A stretch of 64,000 nucleotides of DNA. It comes from Balneola sp. Its GTDB lineage: Bacteria > Bacteroidota > Rhodothermia > Balneolales > Balneolaceae. The position numbers and the translations under genes were made by a program. The notes under the pieces are model-generated. The model worked only from the letters and a program-made list of their open reading frames with translations, was not told where the DNA came from and did no database searches. The stretch is from NCBI GenBank assembly GCA_028284195.1, contig JANQSE010000002.1, forward strand, positions 124,001-188,000, read 5' to 3'. Shown piece after piece: positions 1-7,760 of the stretch. Position 1 is the first letter of the stretch. Every line of letters starts with the position of its first letter.

Positions 1-982
1 AAGTAGCATGAGGAACCCGGTACCGGAATCCATTGGTTGCAACCGTGGCTGATTCCATGTCAACAGCCAGGCTTCTGCTTTGGTGAATTTTTTCAATGGT
101 ATTTTTCTTGGAGAATTCCCAGTTGCGATTTGCGGTGGTAAATACCGTTCCGACCCGGTAATTTAAGCCTGCGTTATCAAGAGCTTGTTTCAGGTACAGA
201 TTCAATAGGTAATTTGGGATTACTGGAATTCCAATAGGAAAAAGATCATCCAGTAAACGATCGTCCCGCATATATCCGCTTGCAAGAACAAAATCGCCGA
301 TTTTCTGGTGGTTTCGCAACCCACCGCAATGGCCAACCATCATCATAGCATCGGGCCGGAGTACAGAAACGTGATCGGTAATGGTTTTGGCGTTTGAAGG
401 CCCAACTCCAATATTGATTAATGTAATGCCTTTGTGGTCATCTAGCTTATGATGGAAAGCAGGCATTTGAACGCCGTCTCGACCGGGCTTTATACAATCA
501 GGAAATTTTTCTCTAAATACCTCAACGTGCATATCGTAGTTGGTAAACAAGATGTAACGCTGAAAATCGCAAGCATCCGTTCCGGTATAATGCTGCAGCC
601 TAGCTAGTGAAATATCTGTTCTCTCGGGGCTGAAGAGAAACAATTTTTTATTAGTGATATCCCAATCGCTTTCATCAACATGATCAAGCAATACCGGATC
701 ATTCAGTTTCATTATTTCCCGGGAAGGCTCAATTTTTATATCTGCTGCTTTTTTTAAAAGCCTAACCAATTCCCTTTTTAAATACCATCTTAAAGCTTTT
801 GGTTGTGCTATTTCTCCTTTAATAATAGGATTGTGTTCTGACCAGGCACGCTCCACAAAAAGTTTAGGATATTTTCCTGAGGCATAAATTTTCTCCATCA
901 GGTCGCAGGCATTTTCCGTAGCTTCATCCAGCTTTTTAGCATCAGAGAATTGAGCGTGTGATAACAGAAGTGAATTTGACAT
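1..982 (-). CDS. amn: AMP nucleosidase, 3' end cut by the window edge
   Basis: Cleaves AMP to adenine and ribose 5-phosphate in the cytosol. I translated 327 codons by hand on the minus strand from the ATG at 982; the stop lies outside the window. The segments MPAFHHKLDDHKGITL, IGVGPSNAKTITDHVSVLRP and GHCGGLRN match the nucleoside-phosphorylase-like catalytic domain of E. coli Amn. About 170 residues precede that domain, so this is the long, two-domain type rather than the short ~260-residue form. Its start codon overlaps the divergent Nudix start by 2 bases, so its promoter must lie inside the Nudix gene. No strong Shine-Dalgarno is seen. Identity is secure from motifs; the C-terminus is unseen. 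Confidence 0.93.
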   Translation of the reverse strand, partial: MSNSLLLSHAQFSDAKKLDEATENACDLMEKIYASGKYPKLFVERAWSEHNPIIKGEIAQPKALRWYLKRELVRLLKKAADIKIEPSREIMKLNDPVLLDHVDESDWDITNKKLFLFSPERTDISLARLQHYTGTDACDFQRYILFTNYDMHVEVFREKFPDCIKPGRDGVQMPAFHHKLDDHKGITLINIGVGPSNAKTITDHVSVLRPDAMMMVGHCGGLRNHQKIGDFVLASGYMRDDRLLDDLFPIGIPVIPNYLLNLYLKQALDNAGLNYRVGTVFTTANRNWEFSKKNTIEKIHQSRSLAVDMESATVATNGFRYRVPHAT

Positions 983-1547
983 GAGCAAACCATTTAGTTT
1001 TATAATTGAACCCTGGGTAAAAACCAAAGAACAAGTTGAATATACAACGAATATCTTCAAGGTTTTTAAGACGGAAATGAGGATAGAATCAGAAAATCAT
1101 CAGGCTGCATTTTCTATCATAAAAGCTCCGGAATGGATAAATGTGATTGCTCTGACCGATGAAAATGAAATTGTTCTTGTTGAGCAATATAGGTATGGAA
1201 TTGAAAAGCCAACTTTGGAATTACCAGGCGGTGTTGTGGATGAAGGGGAGCATCCCAGAGAAGCGTCCATCAGAGAGCTGAAAGAAGAAACCGGATATGA
1301 AGGCAATGAAATCGTCAACCTTGGAAAGGTTAGCTCTAATCCGGCAATGATGAATAATTATACTCATACCTATCTTATCAAAGGCTGCAAAAAAGTCTCG
1401 GATCAAGAGCTGGATGGAAATGAGCGTATTAATGTGCACGTGATGCCGTTGGATGATTTTCTGAAACTGGTTGCAAACGGAGGAGTGCATCACTCATTAG
1501 TGGTTGCCGCAGTAGCGAAGTATTTATTGAGCAAACAAAGCTCTTAG
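981..1547 (+). CDS. Nudix hydrolase, ADP-ribose pyrophosphatase-like
   Basis: 188 residues, the usual size for ADP-sugar pyrophosphatases. A complete Nudix box is present: G84, E90 and R98-E99-L-K-E102-E103-T-G105, which bind the catalytic divalent metal. The stretch WINVIALTDENEIVLVEQY before it is typical of the NudF/ADP-ribose branch, so the likely reaction is ADP-ribose to AMP plus ribose 5-phosphate. AMP is the substrate of the divergent AMP nucleosidase, so the two enzymes may act in one salvage route (inference). The OsmC gene follows 8 bases after its stop and is probably co-transcribed. The ATG at 981 is preferred because residues 1-30 fit the family. Confidence 0.88.
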   Translation: MSKPFSFIIEPWVKTKEQVEYTTNIFKVFKTEMRIESENHQAAFSIIKAPEWINVIALTDENEIVLVEQYRYGIEKPTLELPGGVVDEGEHPREASIRELKEETGYEGNEIVNLGKVSSNPAMMNNYTHTYLIKGCKKVSDQELDGNERINVHVMPLDDFLKLVANGGVHHSLVVAAVAKYLLSKQSS

Positions 1548-1555
1548 AATCGATT

Positions 1556-2020
1556 ATGAAAGAACACATCTACAAATCTACTTTAAACTGGACTGGAAAT
1601 ACCGGAAGAGGAACAGAAGGCTACTCTTCTTACGAGAGAAGTTATACTATCAAAATAAAAGGTAAGGCTGTTCTTGACGGGTCTTCCGATCCGGCATTCA
1701 GAGGGGATGCAACCAAGCACAATCCGGAAGAATTATTTCTGGTGTCCATTTCATCTTGCCATATGCTGTGGTATTTGCACCTTTGCTCGGTTAACAAGAT
1801 TGTTGTATTGGAATATGAAGATGAGGCAACCGGAACTATGGAAGAAGATAATGATGGAAGCGGTCGATTCACGGAGGTTGTACTTCATCCAGCGGTAAAA
1901 GTCAGTGATCAATCAATGATTGAAAAAGCCAGTTCACTTCATAAGCAAGCCAATGAAAAGTGCTTTATTGCAAACTCTTGTAACTTTAAAATCAAACATA
2001 ATCCGAAATGCTTTGTTTAG
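1556..2020 (+). CDS. OsmC/Ohr family peroxide-detoxification protein
   Basis: 154 residues. Members of this family reduce organic hydroperoxides through two cysteines. C68 in SISSCHM sits at the start of the central helix and C136 in EKCFIANSC is the second redox cysteine; E58 or E59 in NPEEL is the usual active-site glutamate. The N-terminus, with WTGNTGRGTEGYSSY, resembles the OsmC branch more than Ohr. It starts 8 bases after the Nudix stop, so the two are very likely one transcript, perhaps as a stress pair. Substrate preference cannot be read from the sequence. Confidence 0.87.
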   Translation: MKEHIYKSTLNWTGNTGRGTEGYSSYERSYTIKIKGKAVLDGSSDPAFRGDATKHNPEELFLVSISSCHMLWYLHLCSVNKIVVLEYEDEATGTMEEDNDGSGRFTEVVLHPAVKVSDQSMIEKASSLHKQANEKCFIANSCNFKIKHNPKCFV

Positions 2021-2284
2021 CCGGGCATGAGAAAGAATAAATCAAAAAGTTGTCCAGAGTGAACTGACGATGGACCTTTACGGCTTATTGTTGACAAATT
2101 TTTGATTGTGCAGACTCTTCGTTTTGCTCAGGGTGACTATTATTAGTTGGTTTTCCAAAACCAATCATTCGAAATTGGTTTTACAAATCCCTATCCTCAT
2201 TAATAACTTTTAAAGAGTCGTTACTGCCTGCGCAGGAATGACCAGCAAACAGTTTTGATATTGAATGAACTAAAAAGAACTATT
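2021..2284. repeat. Spacer with dispersed-repeat fragments
   Basis: This 264-base gap holds no convincing gene. At 2109-2137, read on the minus strand, there is a copy of the window's recurrent repeat: GTCACCCTGAG, a short variable middle, then GAAGAGTCTGCA. At 2147-2164 TTGGTTTT and AAAACCAA form an 8+8 inverted repeat with a 2-base centre, and ATTGGTTTT recurs at 2174. At 2224-2242 a palindromic CTGCCTGCGCAGG is followed by AATGAC, which on the minus strand reads as a GTCATTCCTG-type unit. It looks like accumulated intergenic repeats. Confidence 0.6.
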
Positions 2285-3619
2285 ATGCACAATCAACACA
2301 GAGAAAAACTTTTTTCATTATTTGATGATAACCAAAACGGCGTTGTTTTTATCCAGGGAGCGGAAACCATGTACCGCTATGCCACAGATTATGAATTTCC
2401 ATTTCGGCAGGAGTCGAATTTTTGGTATCTCACCGGGGTAAATGAAGCCGATTGTGCATTGGTTCTGGATCTTAAAAAGGAAGAATACCACCTGTTTGTA
2501 CCCGAGCGTGATGCACAATATGCGGTGTGGCACGGCTATGTGAAAACGAAAGAGCAATATCAGCAAGAGTATCTCTCCGATCATCTTCATTACGGAAACG
2601 ATTTGCTAACAGTGTTGAATGAATTAAAACCCGAAACAGTGTTTTGCATTGACGATGAGCAGGCAGAATTTATTGAGGATCTGGACAGAGGCTTCAATGT
2701 AGAAACGGAGGCTTTGGTAGATGCACTCACCTATTGTAGAGTATTGAAAACAGATTGGGAGCTGGATCAAATGAGGGAAGCTTGCCGGGTTAATGACCTG
2801 GCTTATCTGGAGGTAATGAAATCCATAAAACCGGGGATGTATGAATATGAGATGAAAGCCATCTTTAATAAGGTTCAAATAGAAAACGGATTACTGCAGG
2901 ATGCATACAACGGAATTTTTGCATCGGGAGTAAATGCATCTATTCTCCATTATGTGGTAAATAACAGCCAGATTAAAGATGGAGATTTATTTTTGATGGA
3001 TGCCGGATTCGAATGCAATGGCTATGCAGCTGATTATACCCGCACATTTCCTGCAAACGGGAAATACACTGACATACAGAAAGGCATTTATAATTCTGTG
3101 TTGGCCGGAATGACTGTAGTGTTGAGCGAGGCTGGCCCCGGGAAAAAAATGGAAGACCTTCATATGCTGGCCGCCCAAACAATGATGGAAGGGCTAAAAG
3201 ATCTAAATATTGTTAAGGGGGCTATTGATGATCTTATGAATGAGAATATTTTTGCACTTTTTTTCCCTCATGGCTTGGGGCATTTTTTGGGATTAGATAC
3301 GCATGATGTAGGCGGCTACCCAAAAGGTGTGGACAGGATTGACCGCCCGGGCATTAAGTTTCTAAGAGCCCGAAGAGAATTACAGCCGGGCATGGTAGTA
3401 ACTATCGAACCCGGTATATACTTTGTTCCTGCAGTGTTGAATCCCGCGTTGCAGAACCCCGAAAAAAATCAATTCCTGAACTCTGAGAAAGTAGAATCGT
3501 TGCTAAGCTTTGGCGGCGTAAGAATCGAAGATGATATCATTATCACGGAAAACGGTATCGAAAACATGACCAATGTACCCAAACAGGTAGATGAGATTGA
3601 GAAGCTGATGAATAGTTGA
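2285..3619 (+). CDS. pepP: Xaa-Pro aminopeptidase (aminopeptidase P)
   Basis: Removes the N-terminal residue from peptides with proline in position two; a cytosolic M24 metallopeptidase. Residues ~1-130 form the AMP_N domain, and the rest is the pita-bread fold. The five metal ligands are visible: D239 and D250 in MDAGFECNGYAADY, the histidine in FFPHGLGHFLG, the glutamate in TIEPGIY, and the last glutamate in GVRIEDD. The frame opens at a TTG at 2255, but the ATG at 2285 gives a start beginning MHNQHREKLF that fits the family, giving 444 residues. It stands alone, with repeat-rich spacer upstream and a convergent toxin gene downstream. Confidence 0.93.
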   Translation: MHNQHREKLFSLFDDNQNGVVFIQGAETMYRYATDYEFPFRQESNFWYLTGVNEADCALVLDLKKEEYHLFVPERDAQYAVWHGYVKTKEQYQQEYLSDHLHYGNDLLTVLNELKPETVFCIDDEQAEFIEDLDRGFNVETEALVDALTYCRVLKTDWELDQMREACRVNDLAYLEVMKSIKPGMYEYEMKAIFNKVQIENGLLQDAYNGIFASGVNASILHYVVNNSQIKDGDLFLMDAGFECNGYAADYTRTFPANGKYTDIQKGIYNSVLAGMTVVLSEAGPGKKMEDLHMLAAQTMMEGLKDLNIVKGAIDDLMNENIFALFFPHGLGHFLGLDTHDVGGYPKGVDRIDRPGIKFLRARRELQPGMVVTIEPGIYFVPAVLNPALQNPEKNQFLNSEKVESLLSFGGVRIEDDIIITENGIENMTNVPKQVDEIEKLMNS

Positions 3620-3642
3620 TAAGTGTGTTTGCCTGCGGCAAT

Positions 3643-3978
3643 TTAAAGAGCAAAGAAGAGTTTTAGCTTTTGTTTTATGATAGTTTTATCAGCGTCCTGA
3701 ATCTCTCCAATTTTCTTTACAATTAAGTTTTTATCCAGGGCCATAAATTTCATCTTTGTCATAGATGGTAGCGGCAGCCCGGCCTCTTTCCATTTTAGTA
3801 GTTCATGACTTCCTTTTTCGTCCCTTTTCGAAATTTTACTGGTTAAATACATAAAAACGGTATCTAACCCTTTGTTGTATTGTAAAGGAGATATTATAAC
3901 TGCCGGTCTCTTTTTAGCCGAGCTTAAATCGGTATATGGGAATGGTAAAAGTATAACATCCCATTGTTTACATGTCAT
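3643..3978 (-). CDS. MazF/PemK-type endoribonuclease toxin
   Basis: 111 residues. MazF toxins cut single-stranded mRNA and stop translation when the antitoxin is lost. The N-terminus WDVILLPFPYTDLSSAKKRP followed by AVIIS is the diagnostic first strand-loop of the PemK/MazF barrel, with the conserved arginine at 24. The gene lies directly after the ribbon-helix-helix antitoxin and overlaps it by 11 bases, the standard antitoxin-first order. Cleavage sequence cannot be predicted. It reads as full length with no visible damage. Confidence 0.88.
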   Translation of the reverse strand: MTCKQWDVILLPFPYTDLSSAKKRPAVIISPLQYNKGLDTVFMYLTSKISKRDEKGSHELLKWKEAGLPLPSMTKMKFMALDKNLIVKKIGEIQDADKTIIKQKLKLFFAL

Positions 3979-4201
3979 TGCAAATCTCGTCTATTTCATT
4001 ATCCCATCCGCTGAAAGCTTTTTCACTTGCCTTCATAATCTCCTGAAGTTCTTTTCTTTCTTCCAGGCGTTCCTGGGCTTCAGCAACATATTCTTCAATT
4101 AATTCACTTACAATATTCGTCATGGATTTGCCTTCTAGAGACGCAATAGCCTTGAGCTTTTTTCTCTTTTCTTCCGGAATTCTGATACTCATTACAGCCA
4201 T
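3968..4201 (-). CDS. Ribbon-helix-helix antitoxin of the MazF-like toxin
   Basis: 77 residues. SIRIPEEKRKKLKAIASLEG followed by KSMTNIVSELIEEYV is a classic ribbon-helix-helix: one beta-strand, then two helices that dimerise and bind operator DNA. The acidic C-terminal third (from about residue 45, ending WDNEIDEICNDM) would wrap the toxin. Starts at 4201 (MAVMSIRI) or 4192 (MSIRI) are both possible. It is expected to repress its own operon, and a palindromic AT-rich sequence lies just upstream. The module sits between two unrelated genes, as mobile toxin-antitoxin pairs often do. Confidence 0.85.
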   Translation of the reverse strand: MAVMSIRIPEEKRKKLKAIASLEGKSMTNIVSELIEEYVAEAQERLEERKELQEIMKASEKAFSGWDNEIDEICNDM

Positions 4202-4222
4202 AATAACAATTGTATTATTGTA
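4202..4222. promoter_or_regulatory. Candidate operator of the toxin-antitoxin operon
   Basis: Directly upstream of the antitoxin start is a near-palindrome, AATAA-CAATTG-TATTATT, centred on the perfect 6-base palindrome CAATTG. Ribbon-helix-helix antitoxins usually bind such short inverted repeats at their own promoter. Function is inferred from position and symmetry only. Confidence 0.4.
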
Positions 4223-4279
4223 GGATTTACTGCTTAATACACATAATTTAGGCGCCCAAAACTATACGCAGAAGCTTTA

Positions 4280-5332
4280 ATGAAAAATGCTGCTATTAAA
4301 ATTTCCATGGTTGTATTTATCACCCTTGCAACAATTATTATTCTTTTTGGAATTATTGGTTATTCCATTTCAGCGCCGGGCTATTCAGGCTCTGAAACCG
4401 ACCACTTTGATGGTAAAAAATTTATTAACCGAGAAGGCTATGAGGATAAAGGCTTTGCCGACTTACTAAAATGGATGCTTATCCGAAAACCCGGAACGTG
4501 GACTGAAAAAACCGAATCAGAGATAGAATATGGGGAAAAACCTGCTGATTCGATTTCAGATTCTACACAGGTAATTACCTATATCAATCACTCTACTTTT
4601 TTAATTCAAACGGATGGACTGAACATGTTAACCGATCCGGTATATTCTAAAAGGGTTTCTCCGTTTAGTTTTATGGGGCCAAAACGAATGCGCCCGCCGG
4701 GAATCCGCTTTGGCGACCTTCCTAAAACCGATGTCGTATTAATAAGCCACAACCACTACGACCATCTTGATATTGAAACACTAAAAAAGATCCATAAAAG
4801 AGACGATCCGCTCTTTATTACCCCTCTTGGCGTTGATTTATACTTACATAAAAAAGGAATTACAAAAACAGCCAGCCTGGACTGGTGGCAGAGTTATTCT
4901 GTAAATAATGTGGTTTCTATATCGGCGGTGGAAGCACAGCATTTTTCAAGTAGGGGGATGTTTGATCGTGACAAGACCTTGTGGGCCGGATTTGTAATAG
5001 AATCCCCTAATGGAAACATGTACTTTGCAGGAGATACCGGATACAACAATTTCTTTAAAAAGATTGGAAATGAGTATGGCCCCATAAAAACAGCTTTAAT
5101 ACCAATTGGTGCCTATATACCAAGGTGGTTTATGAGCCCCGTTCATGTAGATCCGGCCCAGGCACTACAAATTCATAGAGAGGTTGGGGCCGAACTCAGC
5201 ATTGGAATGCATTACGGAACCTTTCCCTTGGCGGATGATGGAGAAATGGATCCGATCAATGATTTCGAGAAAGCGATTACCAGCGAGCATTTTATACTGA
5301 TTAAAGAAGGGCAGTCCATCAAAAGAGATTAA
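4280..5332 (+). CDS. Metallo-beta-lactamase-fold hydrolase, NAPE-PLD/UlaG-like
   Basis: 350 residues. One hydrophobic helix at about residues 8-30 anchors the protein to the inner membrane or serves as an uncleaved signal. The catalytic domain carries the two-zinc motif H157-N-H159-Y-D161-H162, then GDTGYN and IGMHYGTFPL with later metal ligands. The arrangement MGPKRMRPPGI before the motif and WFMSPVHVDP after it is typical of NAPE-hydrolysing phospholipase D relatives. A role on N-acyl phospholipids or another phosphodiester is plausible but unproved. It is monocistronic: a toxin-antitoxin pair lies divergent upstream and a pseudogene converges on it. Confidence 0.82.
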   Translation: MKNAAIKISMVVFITLATIIILFGIIGYSISAPGYSGSETDHFDGKKFINREGYEDKGFADLLKWMLIRKPGTWTEKTESEIEYGEKPADSISDSTQVITYINHSTFLIQTDGLNMLTDPVYSKRVSPFSFMGPKRMRPPGIRFGDLPKTDVVLISHNHYDHLDIETLKKIHKRDDPLFITPLGVDLYLHKKGITKTASLDWWQSYSVNNVVSISAVEAQHFSSRGMFDRDKTLWAGFVIESPNGNMYFAGDTGYNNFFKKIGNEYGPIKTALIPIGAYIPRWFMSPVHVDPAQALQIHREVGAELSIGMHYGTFPLADDGEMDPINDFEKAITSEHFILIKEGQSIKRD

Positions 5333-5391
5333 TTATAATTTGGGATGTTTTTGCCAAGTATAATATCTCGGGTGCCGGTAAATATTCCTTG

Positions 5392-5761
5392 TTATTTTTT
5401 AAGCCTGATAATGCCGTTTGTCCCTCCTCTGGGATTGACATTTTCGATTTTTTCTTTGGTTAGAAATTTACCTCCTTCAAACAAGAAACTTTCGATGTAA
5501 TAGTATTTTCCATTTGGTTCGAGCACAGCTTCACATCCTTCGCAAGGCCCGCCTACCAGTTTACCTTGTGCAAAGCCCGTATCTGGAGTGAATGTACGCA
5601 TTTCTGATACCATTTTGGGCACATCAATTAACACATTAGGAAGATACTCATTCACTGTAGATCTTCAGGCAAGGTTCATTGGCTGTAAATGTGCTTGAAT
5701 TAAAATGAAAGGGGAAATGGATAACGAACAGTTGAAAAACTAAGATTGTTTTTACTATCAT
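5392..5761 (-). pseudogene. Decayed intradiol ring-cleavage dioxygenase
   Basis: An 87-codon open frame (GTG at 5655) contains GKLVGGPCEGCEAVLE, the hallmark N-terminal segment of Bacteroidota intradiol dioxygenase-like proteins. It runs straight into YYYIESFLFEGGKFLTKEKI and PRGGTNGIIRLKK, which match the C-terminal end of the same family. The roughly 100 residues between them, with the iron-binding tyrosines and histidines, are absent. Upstream, another frame from an ATG at 5761 encodes a signal-peptide-like MIVKTILVFQLFVI and stops at a TGA at 5650-5648, so a frameshift probably separates leader from body. I read this as a remnant with an in-frame core deletion plus a frameshift. The family assignment is from remembered motifs. 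Confidence 0.6.
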
Positions 5762-5766
5762 AAATT

Positions 5767-6153
5767 ATGCCTATAAAATTTAAAAGAAACTATTATTTAG
5801 AAAAGCTGGATAAACTGATGAATACAGATGTATCTGCAAGAGCTCCGTCTATTGTTTACTTAAACCCAGATGGCTTAGCCCGCTCATGGATTTTGGTTTC
5901 TATTGCTTCCACACCATATATATTGTGGCTTTTATTTAAACTCAAAAAGTTTGGCTGGTTGATTTCTTTTGCTTTATTTGTGCTTCTTCCTTTTGTGCTA
6001 GGATATTTTGTGTTCAGAGGAGAGTTAATTGCAATTATTCTTCCGTTAATTGCTTTACTTAATCTGGGGGTTTTTCTTTTTCTGCTGAAACACAGCTACC
6101 TTGATTGGCGAGAGCCGGATTTTACCAATACCCCAGGTTCGGATTACAAATAA
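5767..6153 (+). CDS. Small integral membrane protein, unknown
   Basis: 128 residues, not recognised. A soluble N-terminus of about 38 residues (MPIKFKRNYYLEKLDKLM) is followed by three hydrophobic helices at about 40-58, 64-84 and 86-108, and a short polar tail. The start lies 5 bases from the remnant of the divergent dioxygenase leader, so the two may once have shared a promoter region. No catalytic motif is visible. Base composition and codon use do not look foreign by eye. Confidence 0.55.
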   Translation: MPIKFKRNYYLEKLDKLMNTDVSARAPSIVYLNPDGLARSWILVSIASTPYILWLLFKLKKFGWLISFALFVLLPFVLGYFVFRGELIAIILPLIALLNLGVFLFLLKHSYLDWREPDFTNTPGSDYK

Positions 6154-6286
6154 AGCTTTTAAAGTTGTATAAGAAAATAAAAAGTTTGTATGCAGAACGC
6201 ATCGTAATCGCACTTAAATATCCAATCAATACTTCAACATTCTACGTTTCTTTGTTCGATGTTCATCATTTAATATCCCCCAAACT

Positions 6287-6308
6287 TTATCCACATAGCT
6301 GTTGATAA
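6287..6308. promoter_or_regulatory. Pair of inverted DnaA-box-like sites
   Basis: TTATCCACA at 6287-6295 is an exact match to the DnaA box consensus TTATNCACA. TGTTGATAA at 6300-6308, on the other strand TTATCAACA, is a one-mismatch box in opposite orientation 4 bases away. The pair is also an imperfect inverted repeat. It sits about 80 bases before ffh and overlaps a possible -33 element, so it could bind DnaA as a regulator. It could equally be chance or a weak hairpin. Confidence 0.35.
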
Positions 6309-6332
6309 GCCTCTCTTAATCCCGTACTTTTA
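6302..6332 (+). promoter_or_regulatory. Possible Bacteroidota-type promoter of ffh
   Basis: TTG at 6302-6304 and TACTTTTA at 6325-6332 are separated by 20 bases, close to the TTTG / TAnnTTTG pattern of the Bacteroidota vegetative sigma factor (one mismatch in the -7 box). It would start transcription about 45 bases before the ffh ATG. Weak, since the last base of the -7 box deviates. Confidence 0.3.
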
Positions 6333-6385
6333 TTGGCTCTGAATGAAATGGGCTACCCTGTTCAAAACAGTGTTTTTTACAATCC

Positions 6386-7726
6386 ATGTTTGATAATTTA
6401 TCCTCAAAACTAGACAAAGCCTTTCAAAGCCTGAAAGGTGAAGCGCGTATCACCGATGTTAACATCGCAGAAACGATACGTGAGATCCGTCGTGCTTTGT
6501 TGGATGCTGATGTTAACTATGAGGTTGCCCGCCAGTTCACAAAAGATATTCAGGAAAAAGCACTTGGCTCAGATGTACTAACCTCCGTTAATCCGGGACA
6601 ACAGTTTACCAAAATTGTTTTTGATGAACTTGTTGAAACCTTTGGTGGAGAAAAATCTGATATAGCCACAGCGCACACCCCTCCTACTGTAATTCTTATT
6701 GCAGGTTTACAGGGTTCGGGTAAAACCACCTTTACAGGAAAGTTAGCCCGTTACCTCAAGCAGGAGCATAAAAGGAATCCTCTTCTTGCTGCCGCCGATG
6801 TTTATCGCCCTGCTGCCGTAAACCAACTTAAGACCCTTGCCGAACAAATCGAAGTTCCGGTGTATTCCATTGAACAACAGGATGCCGTACGCGTGGCCAA
6901 AGAAGCCGTTGCAATGGCAAAAAGCCTGGCCATGGATACCGTGATTATTGATACGGCCGGGCGCTTACATGTAGATGAGGAGATGATGAATGAGGTTGCG
7001 GAAATTAAAAAAGCCGTTAATCCTCACGAAATTTTGTTTGTTGTTGATTCAATGACCGGACAGGACGCAGTTAACACAGCAAAAGAGTTTAACGAGCGCA
7101 TTGATTATAACGGCGTGGTTTTAACTAAGCTGGATGGCGACACCCGTGGTGGTGCAGCACTTTCCATTAAAACTGTTGTAAACAAGCCCATCAAATTTGT
7201 AAGTACCGGCGAAAAGCTGGATGCTCTTTCTCCATTCCATCCAGACCGTATGGCTCAGCGTATTCTTGGAATGGGAGATGTGGTTTCGCTTGTAGAAAAA
7301 GCTCAAAAAGAATTTGATGAGGAAGAAGCCAGGCGTCTTCAAAAGCGTATCAGTTCAGATAAGTTTGACCTGGATGATTTCCTCGAACAAATTCAAAAGA
7401 TCAAGAAGATGGGTGATTTCACCGATCTTGTTTCTATGATCCCCGGCGCCAGCAAAGCATTGGAAAATGCAGATGTCGATGAAGATGCCTTTAAACCCAT
7501 CGAAGCGATAATCTATTCAATGACGCCGGAGGAGCGTCGGAACCCAAACGTCCTAAATGGAAGTCGCCGCAGAAGAATTGCAGCAGGTTCCGGCACTACT
7601 GTGCGTGAGATCAACGATCTCATTAAGCAGTTCGAACAGATGAAAAAAATGATGAAGACCATGTCCAAAATGGGAAAAATGGGGCGGGCTCTTCAAGGAC
7701 TTAAAAACCTGCCTATAGGCAGATAA
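6386..7726 (+). CDS. ffh: Signal recognition particle protein Ffh
   Basis: The GTPase of the signal recognition particle. It binds 4.5S RNA and nascent signal sequences and docks with FtsY at the membrane. 446 residues, normal length. The N helical bundle spans ~1-95. The G domain has the P-loop GLQGSGKTT at 107-115, DTAGR at 189-193 and [10 protein letters not shown]. The C-terminal M domain is methionine-rich ([16 protein letters not shown]) and contains the RNA-binding [11 protein letters not shown]. It leads the ffh-rpsP-rimM-trmD-rplS-adk run, with 34 bases to rpsP. No SRP RNA gene was recognised nearby. Confidence 0.97.
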   Translation: MFDNLSSKLDKAFQSLKGEARITDVNIAETIREIRRALLDADVNYEVARQFTKDIQEKALGSDVLTSVNPGQQFTKIVFDELVETFGGEKSDIATAHTPPTVILIAGLQGSGKTTFTGKLARYLKQEHKRNPLLAAADVYRPAAVNQLKTLAEQIEVPVYSIEQQDAVRVAKEAVAMAKSLAMDTVIIDTAGRLHVDEEMMNEVAEIKKAVNPHEILFVVDSMTGQDAVNTAKEFNERIDYNGVVLTKLDGDTRGGAALSIKTVVNKPIKFVSTGEKLDALSPFHPDRMAQRILGMGDVVSLVEKAQKEFDEEEARRLQKRISSDKFDLDDFLEQIQKIKKMGDFTDLVSMIPGASKALENADVDEDAFKPIEAIIYSMTPEERRNPNVLNGSRRRRIAAGSGTTVREINDLIKQFEQMKKMMKTMSKMGKMGRALQGLKNLPIGR

Positions 7727-7748
7727 ACACTTTATATACACAACTCAC

Positions 7749-7753
7749 TGGAG
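7749..7753 (+). promoter_or_regulatory. Shine-Dalgarno fixing the TTG start of rpsP
   Basis: TGGAG ends 7 bases before TTG 7761. Most genes in the window lack such a site, so its presence here supports the non-ATG start, which also matches the universal MIRIRLQRKG N-terminus of S16. Confidence 0.6.
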
Positions 7754-7760
7754 AACAACA

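Noticed and set aside
6287..6308. DnaA boxes as part of a replication origin
   Set aside because: Only two boxes, with no AT-rich unwinding region, no dnaA or other origin genes next to them, and dnaN lies 10 kb away. Kept only as a possible regulatory pair.
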